Positions 1 to 14,000 of a stretch of 64,000 bases of DNA are shown here, in pieces. How positions within the stretch are numbered: the first letter of the stretch is position 1; each line of letters starts with the position of its first letter. The notes under the pieces were generated by a model, which saw only the letters and a program-made list of their open reading frames with translations, was not told the origin of the DNA and made no database searches. The translations under genes and the position numbers were made by a program. The stretch is from positions 2,767,807-2,831,806 of the forward strand of contig RSEF01000002.1 in assembly GCA_003993805.1 (NCBI GenBank), in the 5' to 3' direction. Source of the DNA: Himantopus leucocephalus (Eukaryota; Chordata; Aves; Charadriiformes; Recurvirostridae).

Positions 1-232
1 GGCGCACATTGCCGGCTCATGGTGAGCTTCTCATCCACCAACAACCCCAAGTCCTTCTCACGGCTGCTCTCCATCCATCCTCCACCCAGCCTGGATTTGT
101 CCTTGGGATTGCCCCAACCCACGTTTAGGACCCCGCACTTGGTCTTGTTGAACTTCATGAGGTTCACACAGGTCCACCTCTCCAGCCTGTCCAGGTCCCT
201 CTGGATGGCATCCCGTCCCTCCAGTGTGTCGG
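1..232 (-). repeat. CR1 LINE fragment, 3' side cut by the window edge
   Basis: This stretch reads as the reverse complement of the 3' part of an avian CR1 non-LTR retrotransposon. The typical words (dealing with 'premier' ORF2 C-terminal half: a tract around 110-215 with 'aacttcatgaggtt' and 'ccctctggatggcatccc') are present. It lies in an intron of MMTAG2, ending about 50 bases before a coding exon, and is in the opposite orientation to that gene. The left part continues off the window. Confidence 0.85.
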
Positions 233-285
233 CCCCCGTCTGTTTTTGGGGGACACACAGAGGACACTCTCTTCTCTCCCCGCAG

Positions 286-368
286 GACCTGGCCGAGGTG
301 TGCAAGCGGGACGGCGCTGAGAGGGACGAGAAGGACGTGGACCGGGTGGTGGGCTTGGGCAGCTCCAG
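286..368 (+). CDS. MMTAG2: MMTAG2 exon a (first in window)
   Basis: The acceptor is a pyrimidine tract ending ccccgcag at 285, and the donor is CCAG|gtagca at 369. The exon carries 27 codons plus two bases (D-L-A-E-V-C ... G-L-G-S-S), completed as Ser by the next exon. The upstream exon boundary phase is 0. The preceding intron holds a CR1 fragment. Confidence 0.93.
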
Positions 369-1904
369 GTAGCAGGGGGAAAGGTCCCATAACAAAACGT
401 CCCATTTCAGGGCAATTAGATTTTGGTTTTTAATTTATCTTATCATTTTTATGCGTTTTTTTGTGCGTTGGGTTTTTTTTTCATTTCATGACGTCTCTCC
501 CCAGTGGCAGCGCCGGCCGGGTGATGCTCTCCAAGGAGGACAAGGAGGCGGCCAAGATGGGGCTTTCCATCTTCACGGTACGGTGCTGGCGCGGGTCGCG
601 TCTTCCCCATGAGGTTTGGAAAAAAAAAGACGGAAAAAGGCAAAAACCCCTTTTATTTCAAAGCAAAGCTGGTGGTTGGAGCGCAGAGACCTGCAAGAGC
701 TCCCCGTGTCCTGTGCGCACAGCGTTGGTTTGTGGGGTTTTAATTTGGCAGCAGCTCTCGCGGGTAGTTTAATTTTTTTTTTTCCAAACGTAATTGAAAT
801 TTTATAGAATTTTGTTTCAAAATTGACTTTTTAAAGGGAGAAAGTGCCTTTTTCTTCTCATTCGAAGCTACGAGCTCACAGAGTCACTCCGTATTTCTCC
901 CCCCCACTTCCAACCCTAGCACCAGAAAGTCTCCAGCAGCCCCGAGACGTCCGGCTCCAAGAAGAAGCAGGAGAAGGAGGAGAAGGTGGAAGAGAAACGG
1001 TGAGGACGGGAGACCACCCCTTTGGTGGGAAACCACCAGAAATGGCCTTTTTTTAGCGGGGACAGTATTTTGCAAAACGCTTCTATGGCTCCGTTTGGCA
1101 TCGGGTTTGTTCTGCATCTGCCTGAATCACCCCCAAAACCTCTACTTTGCCCCCAAAATCTTGTTTTTTTTTTTTGCTGGGGGCTTCTCCTTGGTTGAGG
1201 AGGAGTGTGGTGGGCTGCACGTGGAGGGAGGGGTGGGGATGAGTTTTTGGAGGAGCCGGCGGGATGCGCGGGGCAGGGATCTTCACTGCTTGATCTCTTC
1301 CCCGCAGACCGGAGGGCGGCAAGAAATCCAAAAAGGAGAAGAAGAAAAAGAAAAAGAAGAAACACAAGAAGGAGAAGAAGAAGGACAAGCATCACAAGAG
1401 GGATGCTGATTCATCGTCCTCCGATTCTTCTCCGGACCAGGATGAGAGGTAGTTGGGTTGGGATGAAGGCTGAGCATCATCGCCGGAAAACGGGATGAAG
1501 GGTTTAGGAGAACCACAAGGTTGTAGCTGGCATCAGGATGCCCCGTTGGCATCTCCTGCCTTTCCAAAATCCCTTTTTCATCCCGCAAATTGGCTTCTTG
1601 GTGTCCCCAACGTCCCTGACCTCGCGTTCCCCTCCATCCCCACAGGCACCACCGAAGGAAAACCCAGCAGCGCCCCGAGACATCGCGGCACAGCGGCCGG
1701 CGGCGGCACGACAGGGATTCCTCTGCCAGCAGCCGGGATTCGGGCAGGAGCCCCTCGCGCCATCCCGCCCGTCGGCGGAGCCGGAGCAGGGACGGCCGCG
1801 GTCGGCACCCGTCCCCGCGCCGCAAGGGGAGGAAGAGGAGCAGGAGCCGGTCCCCCCTGTCCCGCGGGGTCAGGCAACGCCACGACACCGATTCGGAGGA
1901 CTGA
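286..1904 (+). CDS. MMTAG2: MMTAG2 (C1orf35), multiple myeloma tumor-associated protein 2 homologue; last five coding exons
   Basis: Five exons, 286-368, 505-577, 920-999, 1308-1448 and 1646-1904, join in one open frame of 636 bases (211 residues plus TGA), each bounded by AG and GT. The product starts at [10 protein letters not shown], matching the mid-protein 'DFAEVCKREGG' region of the mammalian protein, continues through [21 protein letters not shown] and a Lys-rich tract, and ends in an Arg/Ser-rich tail with SRSRD- and [11 protein letters not shown] dipeptides that terminates DTDSED. Roughly the first 85 residues are expected upstream of the window. The family is poorly characterised. 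The Lys-rich and RS-like tail suggests a nuclear, possibly RNA-associated protein, but that is inference. Introns are short and GC-rich, as in other compact bird genes. The neighbour is ARF1, converging from the right, as in mammals. Identification rests on the remembered mammalian sequence and on synteny. Confidence 0.92.
505..577 (+). CDS. MMTAG2: MMTAG2 exon b
   Basis: The acceptor is tctccccag at 504 and the donor is CACG|gtacgg at 578. The exon codes for [20 protein letters not shown] and SIFT, the best conserved block of the family, and ends in phase 0. Confidence 0.94.
920..999 (+). CDS. MMTAG2: MMTAG2 exon c
   Basis: The acceptor is ccaaccctag at 919 and the donor is AAACG|gtgagg at 1000. 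It codes for [19 protein letters not shown] followed by a Glu/Lys-rich run, and ends two bases into an Arg codon. Confidence 0.9.
1308..1448 (+). CDS. MMTAG2: MMTAG2 exon d, Lys-rich tract
   Basis: The acceptor is ctcttccccgcag at 1307 and the donor is GAGAG|gtagtt at 1449. The exon begins with [18 protein letters not shown], continues [15 protein letters not shown] and ends in a Ser/Asp stretch ([13 protein letters not shown]). The purine-rich Lys run is the low-complexity core of the protein and resembles a basic nuclear localisation signal. Confidence 0.93.
1646..1904 (+). CDS. MMTAG2: MMTAG2 exon e, terminal coding exon, Arg/Ser-rich tail
   Basis: The acceptor is catccccacag at 1645. The exon opens [17 protein letters not shown], has many Arg-Ser pairs in the middle, and ends [10 protein letters not shown] with TGA at 1902-1904. 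Codons here are strongly GC-rich, unlike those of ARF1. Confidence 0.93.
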
Positions 1905-2000
1905 GAAGGAGCGGAGGGTTTGGGTTTTTTTTTTCCAGGGGGATCTCACATAGGCTATATATTTTTAAAGGTTCTTAAATTAAAAAAAGCCGCAGCTCTG
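1905..2000 (+). terminator. MMTAG2 3' UTR with probable ATTAAA polyadenylation signal
   Basis: After the stop there is ATTAAA at 1979-1984, followed about 20-30 bases on by a GT-rich stretch (tctgtggttgcc), which would give a very short 3' UTR. A canonical AATAAA at 2427-2432 is the alternative. The choice is not settled by sequence alone. Confidence 0.45.
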
Positions 2001-2297
2001 TGGTTGCCGGGGCTGAGCCTGGCAAAGGGCGTTACGTTTTGCCATGCCAGCTGCCCCTTCCCTGCCCGCAGCTCCTGGCCTTCAGCCCTGGGGCAGCACC
2101 GGCAGCTCCCCCCGCTGTGGAGGGGGCAGGAGCCACCCGGGCACCCTTCTCCTCGCTCCCCAGATCCATCCATCCATCCAGGCGGGATTTAGCACCGAGG
2201 ATGCTGTGGGGAGGGTGCTGGTGGTGGGACGGGTCCGGCTGCGATGCTGGAAATGCAGCGGATGCCTCGTGTTTATGTAAAGAGACTTTGGATGCAG

Positions 2298-2322
2298 TTA
2301 TTATTATTATTATTATTATTAT
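2298..2322. repeat. (TTA)n microsatellite
   Basis: Eight uninterrupted TTA units with no other feature around them. Confidence 0.95.
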
Positions 2323-2499
2323 GGTTTTTTAATATCTTCTTTCAGTGCCCTCGAGTAGCTGCCAGCGAAGCAGCTGCAGGAGAGTTTGTTTCCTTAAACC
2401 CTCCCTGAAGTTCATCAGCTGCAAAATAAAACCCGGGAGCTCGCGAGCTGGTGGGAAGTTTTTGCATCTTGGACCTGATGGCTTTATGATGGCCGGGCT

Positions 2500-3170
2500 G
2501 CGGGGCTCTCCACGGGGCCACCTCTGCTCTCCATGGGGTGATGGGTGCTCTTCATGGGCCAAGGGTGCTCTCCACAGGGCGATGGGTCCTCCCCATGGGG
2601 CCACACACGCTCTCTGTGGAGCAGTGGTGCCCTCCATGGGCTATGGGTGCTCTCCAAGGGCCATGGATGTTCTCTGTGGGGTGATGGATGCTCTCCATGG
2701 GGTGATGGGTCCTCCCGATGGGGCCACACACGCTCTCCGTGGAGCAGTGGTGCTCTCCAAGGGCCATGGGTGCTCTCTAAGGGCCATGGGTGTTCTCTAT
2801 GGGGTGATAGGTCCTCCCCATGGGGCCACACACACTCTCCATGGAGCAGTGGTGCTCTCCAAGGGCCATGGGTGTTCTCTATGGGGTGATGGATGCTCTC
2901 CATGGGGTGATGGGTCCTCCCCATGGGGCCACACATGCTCTCCGTGGAGCAGTGGTGCCCTCCACAGGCCATGGGTGCTCTCCAAGGACCATGGGTGTTC
3001 TCTATGGGGTGATGCGTGCTCTCCAAAGGCCATGGGTGTTCTCCATGAGGAGACGGCTGTTCTCCATGGGGAGACAGGTGCTCTCCATAGGTTGACGTCC
3101 TCTCCATAGGTTGACATGTGCTCTCCATGGGGTGGCAGGTGCCCCCCATGGGGCATCACATACTCCCCGC
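2500..3170. repeat. Minisatellite with 20-21 bp unit and about 102 bp higher-order period
   Basis: The basic unit is close to tgctctccatggggtgatgg with variants. Units are arranged in a higher-order pattern: the variant with tcctcccc followed by atggggccacaca recurs at about 2581, 2704, 2806 and 2909, giving steps of 123, 102 and 103 bases, or six, five and five basic units. Because many units are 21 bases, the frames stay open and long false ORFs appear on both strands. The ends blur into degenerate units near 2500 and 3170. Confidence 0.93.
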
Positions 3171-4400
3171 AGGGTACACATACAGATGTGAGCAGGGGAG
3201 CACTCAGGACACCCCACCCCAGGACCCCCAGGAGAGGACAGAGCCCTGCCCAGGCTGCCCCACGGTGACATTCACACCCCTGTCCCCAAAAAGCTTTTAA
3301 TTTGGGCAGACCCAAGCAGGAGCTGCTGTGTCCCTGGTGGGAGATGAAGCGGAGGTGGCTCCATCGCCCCCAGAGTCCTGTGGGGTGGCATAAATCACCG
3401 CAAGGATGTGTCATCCTCCCCCATGTCCGTGTCCCCTGTGGGGGGATGGAGCACCCCATCTCCTGGGGACCAGTGCTTTCCCAGCCCAAGTTTGGGGAAA
3501 AATTGGGGACTTTGTGACTCAAGCAGCTGCAGGTGAGGGTGATGGATGTTCCTTTTGGTTGAGAAACAGCCTTTTTGGATAAAAAAAGACAGGAAACCAC
3601 CCTAATTAAGGGCTGCAAGGAGAACCTCTGAAATAATTCCTCACTGATGGGGAGAAGACGGATGGGGTTGGGGTGTCTCCCGTAGACATCTGCCCTGGTC
3701 ATGTCCACCCCGCAGCGGGGCAGGGAGCAGCGAGCTCCGTTCCCCTCCGGGATTTTAAACCTCAAAACATGAGTATTTATATGCTTGGCGCACCGAGAAA
3801 GGGGAATTTTACATCAATAAATAGAAATATTGATCCAAATGGAGAGGGATAGCCCCGAGCGGCTCCGGAGCATCACCAGAGTGGCCGTGCCAAGCACAAG
3901 GGCCTCGTTTGTGTAATTAATGATGTAATTTCTCCCGCTTAAGACAGGGCGGTTTTGTGTGTTTTGGCAGACAAAAGCCCCCGGTCTCGGTTTGTGCTTT
4001 GGCAGCGTCGGAGGGGTCTTCCGTCATCTCGGTGGCCGTGCCATCACCCTGCCGGCGGCCGGGCAGGAGGGAGGACGGACTGGGATGCGGAGCGGTGCTG
4101 CCGGTGCGGGGTGGGACCAGGCGTGCCGGGTGTCGAACAGGGACAGCATTCATCGCTGAGGGCGGGGAGCACAGTGGGATGCGGGCGATGAGCAGAAATA
4201 AAGCTCTTCTGTCCCGCTCCCCTCCCCGGCTGCGAGCACGTGCTTAACGCCGCCGACATGGGCAGCGGGAGATTCCCACCCCTCTCTTTTTTTGGGGGAG
4301 GACGGGGGCTGACAACACCCTGGCAGGGTCACAGGGCTATTCTTGGTGTGCCCCAGATGCAGCCCAGGGACCCAGCGCGTGGCACAAGCCCGGTAGCCCT

Positions 4401-4500
4401 GAGCCCACGTGCTCCCTGCTGAGCTCTGACCCTGCCAACACTCACCAGANCGAGCCCACGTGCTCCCTGCTGGGCTCTGACCCTGCCAACACTCACCAGA
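4401..4500. repeat. Two 49-bp direct repeats separated by a single N
   Basis: Positions 4401-4449 and 4452-4500 match except at one base (ctgagctc against ctgggctc), with N at 4450. Most likely the assembler joined two contigs here without merging an overlap. A real tandem duplication is the alternative. Confidence 0.9.
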
Positions 4501-6687
4501 CTGATCTTGGGGTAACACACGCTCCCCCTCCCCGGGGATTTCTGGAGGGCCAGGCTGTGACTGGTGCCTGCTGGGAGCATCCCAGTGCAGGGCAGCGGTG
4601 GGGATGGTGGAGCAGGGTTTGTGCTTAATGGGAACCCGGTGCCAGGAGCTCCAGGCTGAAAAGGGAATTACAGGAGACCAGGGGAAAAAAAAAANAAAAC
4701 CACAGAACCCACACAAATCCCAGCGTCGCGCTCCGAGTCATGGGCTTCCCCTGCCTTCATCTCCCCAGCGGGTGGGATGGATGATTCGCACCCACAGCTG
4801 TGAGCAGGGTGGCCGGTGCCGGAGGGTGCTGATCTGCCAAGCCCAATGCCGGAGGGGCTGTGGCACGGCTACCCCGGCACACTTCAGCCGGGCCCCGAGG
4901 GCTCCCTTGTCCCAGCTTTCCCCGGTCACACCGGGCCGGTTGCACTGGCGCCGTCCCCAGCCCAGGGCTGCACGTCCCCTCTGCCAAGCGGCTGCACCGG
5001 TTCCTGGGCGGACAGAGGAGGAAGGTGACCGGCTGCAGCGTTTGGCCCTGCCGAAGGGAGCCGGCGTTTCGTGCTCACCCTTTCCCCAGGGCAGGAGCTG
5101 CCTCCCGCCCGGCTGGACCGGTGGCTAAATTCCACGGGGACGTGGCTGAGCCCAGAACAGAGCAAAGCCTGTGCTGCCCTGAGCTGACGGCACAACTCCC
5201 ACAGCTCGCTGATCTCCGATAACATCAGCGCATTCCCCATCTCTTCCTCCTTCCAGCAGCAAATTCTGTGTGCAGAGCAGCATGGACACAGCACAGTCCC
5301 TGTACCGACATGCCTCGGGTGAAAACCATCACTTCGGAGGAGCCTCTGTGCTGCCAACGGGGTCAGGGTGCCGTGTCACACCTTTTTGGGGATGGGGGAC
5401 AAGAGAGGAGCAGGGGGCTCCATTTATTTCAGCGGCACAAAGCGACACCGGCAGAAGAGCTGGCCCTTCAAGTTCAATTCCCTCCCAGAACAGGAATAAA
5501 TAGATGTCCTGCCCCATTAGGCATGCAGAGATCCTGATCCAGAGCTTGAAATTCAAGGCCAGATGAACAGCTTCAAAGAATAACCTGACTCGCAGGAGTT
5601 TTGTAATCCCTTGTCATCGTTTGCCTAACACTGTTTACCCTTTACTACCGAGAGAAGTTCAAGGAACAGACACGGGGCTCAGGCAGCCCTTGCTGGGAAA
5701 CCTGACCAAACCCGACCTCCCACCTGCAGCTGCCCCAGCTGGAGACAGGGCAGAGGAGACACCCCTTCCACCGGAGGAGCCTCTGCACGAGAGGGGACAG
5801 TCCTGGAATAAACCCACACTCAGGATCAGGGCGGGTCTGGGCACACACATTAAGCAGCTGCCGTGCAGCTCAAAGGACTCGGAGAGAAAACAAAACCTGG
5901 GGAGTGAGGGGAAGCGTCATCTGTTGACCAGAGAGATGGGGAGATCATCCACAAGGCCAGCGCTCCTTTGACCCTGAGGAAGCAGATGCCTTCAACAGCC
6001 TGCAGCGAGAGCAGCGCTCCTGCCTCCGCCTGGTGCAGCGGTGGTCCCCTCCGATACCCATCCAAAGCCCCAGGTTTCCCCACTGGTGAGGTTTCTCTCT
6101 AACCTGCGTAACACACCTCTCTCCTCACAGTTTTCCAGCTTGCATAAGGGGGAAATCTGCTGCACCTCCGGCCAGGAAAGCAGCCAGCAGCTGGCCAGCA
6201 GCCCAAGCGTGACCATCAGTGATGAGAAGCTGTAGCTGACTGGGGAAGGCAGGACCAGGTCCAGAGGGGACTGCAGAGTGGAAAACCAAAGTGTTTAGGA
6301 AGGCAGACTTCGTATTTCCCCCCACCCCCAAAAAAGCCCTGCTAATTCTCAGAGCCTATTATCAAATGGGATCAACAGGAAGAACAATCTGTTGTGGGAT
6401 GGGGCTACTCAAGAAGCTCAACAGAAGCCGTCGAGGCAATGAAGGGAACTCCAGCAGAAGCCAACTCTCACCAGCCAAGGGGACCCAAGAACTGCTGCCC
6501 ACCTCCTCACCCGCAGGAGTCCAACTAGGAAGGACAAATTATTTAGACAATATGGGAAACGTCCCGAAATTTTCATGCAAATTGTGATGTGGCAAAAGAC
6601 TGGTTTGGATTTGCATTCATCTAGCACACGGTACCGTCCAAAGAGGATACAAACCAACGTGATACCAGTGCAAGTTTCATGAAACTT

Positions 6688-6693
6688 TTTATT
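6688..6693 (-). terminator. Secondary AATAAA downstream of ARF1
   Basis: This is AATAAA on the - strand (tttatt on +), about 85 bases beyond the main ARF1 signal, with a GT-rich stretch (gttggtttgtatcc) following. It could serve as an alternative, slightly longer 3' end. Confidence 0.35.
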
Positions 6694-6754
6694 CAACAAG
6701 TATTTCATTATGATTCTGCCAAGATGATCAAATGAACAGCAAGGCATAAAAAAC

Positions 6755-8099
6755 ATGAAATAGTTAAGAGATTTTATTCTAATAGCTTTAATTACAGTGC
6801 TTGTTTGTCGAAATGATAACTGAAAACAAGTATACAAAACAGTTTGATTACTAATTGTGTATTGAAAGCAATAAAGGTTTCCACAACGCTAAATAAACCA
6901 GTTCTGATAGTTCCTCAAGTTAAAGTTTAACAGCTCCAGCTTCTTCAGTGTTTATCAAAATACAAAAGAAAAGTAAAGAGGTCTTTTTTTTTTAATTGAT
7001 GGCAAATCTGAACCTTGCAGTATGAGGGATGCCAAGGGTTTTCACACATATACAGATATGGGATTGTTCCAAAATGGGATTGAATACTTCTAGAGTGGAA
7101 TGACTCTCCAAACTCTCATGCTTTTTTTTTTTTTTTTAGACGCTATACATAGATGTTTGGTGTTTTTCATGGCAATTCTTACGTTAAGTACAGTACTTTC
7201 TGCCTATAGAGCTTAGGACTAGTACAGGCTGTGCTTTCTGTGGAAAGGTTTGCCTTCTGGAGTGGTTTACACACAAGAAAAGTACAAAACACTTTTGACA
7301 AATACGACAGGCTAAAAATGTCGACTTCTGGAAATTATGCAAGTTCAACGGAAGCGGTAAGTCTCACCTGAACCAAAAGTCAGATGTTTAGCATGAGTCT
7401 GCAAGCTCATCTAAACCAGGTCCAACAAATTTTTGAACGAGTATGAACAAATATGAGCACATACTATGAGCTACAGAAAGAGCCACAGATCTGTTAATTA
7501 TGATCTGTTCTTTAACCGGATGAAGCTACTTGGGTGTCGAGCATTGCTTCACCGTTTCAAAAGAATCAAAAGCCACCACATCAGAGCTCGAACAGCAGAA
7601 GCTATGTCCAATGTTTGTACGTTGAAGTGTTTTTACTTTTCCTTGACTATTTAAAAAAATACAGAATTCAGGTTAAAAACCAACCACCAAAGTGGATCTC
7701 ACAGATCTCACAACCCAGCCGAGATAGTATTCAGCTCTACTGCACACGGACCACTGGCAACCCTTATGTTAACCCACTTAAATCCCTTCCAAGTACTAAA
7801 CAGTGAGTTGATTCTTTACAATAAAAAAAGCTGAGTAATATTGCATAGGAGTACCAGAAACTGCCTCATTGGAAACAAAAACTATTTACATTAAATAAGA
7901 AACCTAACTGTTTTCAGGCTTGTATTTGCCACATTTACAGCATGATGCAATATATACTGTGACAAAAAGAAATGAAAACAGCTTCCGGCACTCAATACCA
8001 CAAAGTAGCACAGTTTGCCACATTAGAGTAAAGCGAAGGGCGAATAGGAGGAAATAAGAGGGAGGGGTGGAAAAAGAGGGAAGAGGAAGGTTTATGGTT
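6755..8099 (-). other. ARF1: ARF1 3' untranslated region
   Basis: The 1.35 kb 3' UTR follows the ARF1 stop. Its distal end, read on the - strand, closely follows the end of the mammalian ARF1 mRNA as remembered: a stretch with gtatacttgttttcag, tttcgacaaacaagcactg, then TAGAATAAAATCTCTTAAC. The stretch with tttgataaacactgaagaa and agctggagctgttaaa near 6900-6960 also matches, as does ttattgtaaagaatcaac near 7810. Such strong match in a non-coding tail over bird-mammal distance suggests functional constraint on mRNA stability or localisation. The cleavage site at about 6755 is estimated from the signal position. Confidence 0.88.
6773..6778 (-). terminator. ARF1: Main ARF1 polyadenylation signal AATAAA
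   Basis: AATAAA on the - strand within TAGAATAAAATCTC, at the place where the mammalian ARF1 mRNA has its signal. Cleavage would fall roughly 15-25 bases further, near 6755. Confidence 0.85.
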
Positions 8100-11066
<2,967 letters not shown>

Positions 11067-14000
11067 CTAGAGGAAAAAGATCACAACATCACTCATGAGT
11101 TACCAATGGCTGTGTTCTGACCAGGGCACAACCAGCCACCAGGAAAAAAGTATCAGATAATATGAATTCTTTAGAAACCCCCAGCCACCACCGTACATTA
11201 TTTTTCCCCATACTGAAGCAATACAAAGATGAACAGTTATGCCAAAACTTACTCCTTATAAAAAGACATGGCTCTGAGCGCTTTAAATCTTTCAAATATT
11301 CTTTCAGAGATTTTAGTATTAAATGCTGTTCTCAAACTTTTGTTTGCAAAATTCATGGTTTGCTTTCAACACAACTGACCACTTCAGGTACTCTGTCCCC
11401 CATTGTTATGGGATAATTTATCTGCAGCCTAAAGCGTCACCATAAAGCACACTTTTTCTAATTGACCTGCAGGTAAAAAAAGTTTTAAATGTGTGCTCAT
11501 CTCTTTGCTGCTCAGCACAGCAGTAACTGGTCCTTCTTGTGCGAAGGAAACTCAGAATACAGCTTGGATTCTCTCCTACTGGAAACAGTTTCCTTCCTCT
11601 CAAACCCTGAGGAAATGGCCTGTGAGCACAACGAAAACACAAAGCAGTATTACTTTCAACAACGTTGCAGGGAAACCTTCTCTAGGAAGCAAATCCACAT
11701 TTACTGAAACTTAACTATTGAAAATTAATAGCCACATTTAGAGAGGCAGGTTTAGAAGTGAATGCTTCTTCCTTCACTGCAAACACTTCTGCTTGGACAC
11801 TCAGAAGTGATTAAAAACATCACCAGAAGCTTCCTGTTTAGGAACTGGAGAAACTGCCTCTCTGCTCCAGCCCTCACAGACACTCCCTGTGCCCTTGGCA
11901 CGGGATCCACCCCACCACAACTTGTCCACTTCTTCCACAAATTTCCCCCCTTCCCAAAATTACTACTACACAGTCTACAGCAAGTTTGAAATCACCACGA
12001 GAACGATCATTCTGCTCACATAAGGCAGGAAAAAGCAGCCTGAAAGCTTTACAGTGGGGTGTAGATGAGGACATTACATAGTGATCAAGACGATTCCCAC
12101 CTCTACTGCTGCTTTGTCTAGAAGCTCTCAGATGTCAGTTTAAAAAGAGACTGAGCCCAACCGAAAATAGAAGCTGAAGACAGTAAAAGCACACACAGCC
12201 AAGATGTGCAACACTCAAAGGACGGGTTTCCTGTAAACCAAGTCACACAATTTAACACGCAATATGAAGTCTGAATCATCTCTTGAAGATATTCTGTATT
12301 CCATGATGAAGCTGTGTGCTTGAAATCACCGGAAATAAACTTTACAGAATACCTATTTAAGACCATTAAAACAAGCTTTGAACTGAAAAGCACACCACAG
12401 AACAAAAATCTTGTCCAGCCCTGTTTTGCGCTGTGCTAGGGATGTATGAAGTTGGGCTTCCTCACTCAGCACTGGGAAAGGTCTAAGCATTTCTGCCCTC
12501 CTCAGGAAGCTTTGCTAGATACATTTTTTAACCCAAAAGTTAAGCACTGTAACATTAACTAAGTCACATGTCTTAACACAAGCAGCTCTGCAGTGAAGTT
12601 CAGAGTCCACTCCAGAGTGCCTGAATGACATCAATCAACACTTCAACTCGCTGAAGTAACTCGAGTCAAAGATTTTATATGGTCGAAACTCAACGTGATG
12701 AGAACTTTAAAACTAAGCTCCTCTATAAGCCAGACAGGGCAGCCTGGGGATTAAAACCAAACAGAAGGTTTAAAAGTTCTATTATTCCACAATTCCTTCA
12801 TATTTCTGAAGCACAGCCATGAATATTCAGCTCCCACTTGAATATATACGAAAGCTGTGTAAACAGGAAAGTTAATTAGGAAGTAGAGAAAACAGTTTTG
12901 CTAGAGCCCCTATTTATCCACAGCACTCACACAGCAGGAAATCTCACTCCCCAGCCCACAGCAGCAGCTCTTACTGGGCTGGAGGGGAGGGAGGCTGTAA
13001 AGCTTTCCTTTGTCCGGCTGCTCTGCTCGTGCTTCCTCTATCTTCCAGTTCATCTGAAACGCAGTAGTCAGAGTTGAACTGTAACCTTTTACCAGAGCTC
13101 TTGTAACCCTCCTAAATGAGTGCAAGAACTTCTGTAGCAAGAGAGCCTTACAAGCCCTGCAAAAGAATGCGTTTCTTTTGTTTCTACATGTTTAAAAGCA
13201 TAACAGGTTATTAAATGCTTGGCTCCACAGCAGTGATCAGGTAACACAGCAAAATCTTAGCATTTAAACCCACGACATCTTTACACAGCCTGGAGAAGTC
13301 GCAGTCTGCTGAACAAGTTGCTTACACTTGACACTAACAGCAGTGAAGCCCTTTCGATCCTTGTTCTCCTGGCAGCTATTTCCAGGTTAAGTCTGCCCTC
13401 CACCACCAAAGCTGCTTTTATACCATCCATTCTCCCTATTTCTACTTTTTGTGAAGAATAAGAAGATACATTTAAGCACTTGGCTTCCATTTCCTTCTTC
13501 TTGTCTTCCACATTCCTACTACCCAAAGCACTTCTGTAACTTATTTGATACCTCAGGGTAGGTGACACTGCAGAAAGTCCAATTTATTTTTATAGGCAGG
13601 GGAGTGTAGCTTACAGCCCATACCTGCAAGACCAGTGTGTTTAGATGTTGACTAGAAAGTAGTGGTATCATTGCTGTCTAAAAGAAAAATACCAGGAGAA
13701 ACCCGTCTGCAGAACTCTCACAAACTGTTGTGGGTCCCACCAGTGACCTGTTGGACGCTGCTGGATCAAAAGAGAGGGCCTCTGTCTTCACCATCGGTGG
13801 CACCATCCCCCAACCAGCAGCTAGAATCACATTCACCTACTGCCACAGAAAAGGAAATCTTATTCCCACGTTTTCACACACTGCACTCCTCTCCCTGCAC
13901 CGTCCCTGCCGGTATTTCTTTACTTTCTATTATCAAAGCAAAAGCACCTCGAGTTCCTTCCCCTGTATCAATAAAATCCTCAACCTAATCATCATCACAA

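Larger units (their letters stand above)
3171..6750. other. Intergenic region between the convergent 3' ends of MMTAG2 and ARF1
   Basis: No exon was recognised on either strand. The left part is GC-rich. An AATAAA stands at 4197-4202 in a context (gcagaaataaagctctt) that would suit a + strand transcript end, but no gene leads into it. ORFs of up to 140 codons in this stretch have no recognisable domain. A short tandem duplication (4401-4500) and an N in an A-run (4695) are the only other features. Confidence 0.6.

Noticed and set aside
2345..3765. Long ORFs of 254 (+), 221 (-) and 322 (-) codons over the minisatellite
   Set aside because: They follow from a 20-21 bp repeat with many 21-base units; both strands are open, the peptides are repetitive and no domain is seen.
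4191..4202. AATAAA in a convincing poly(A) context on + strand
   Set aside because: No transcript can be traced to it; too far from the MMTAG2 stop to assign without RNA data.
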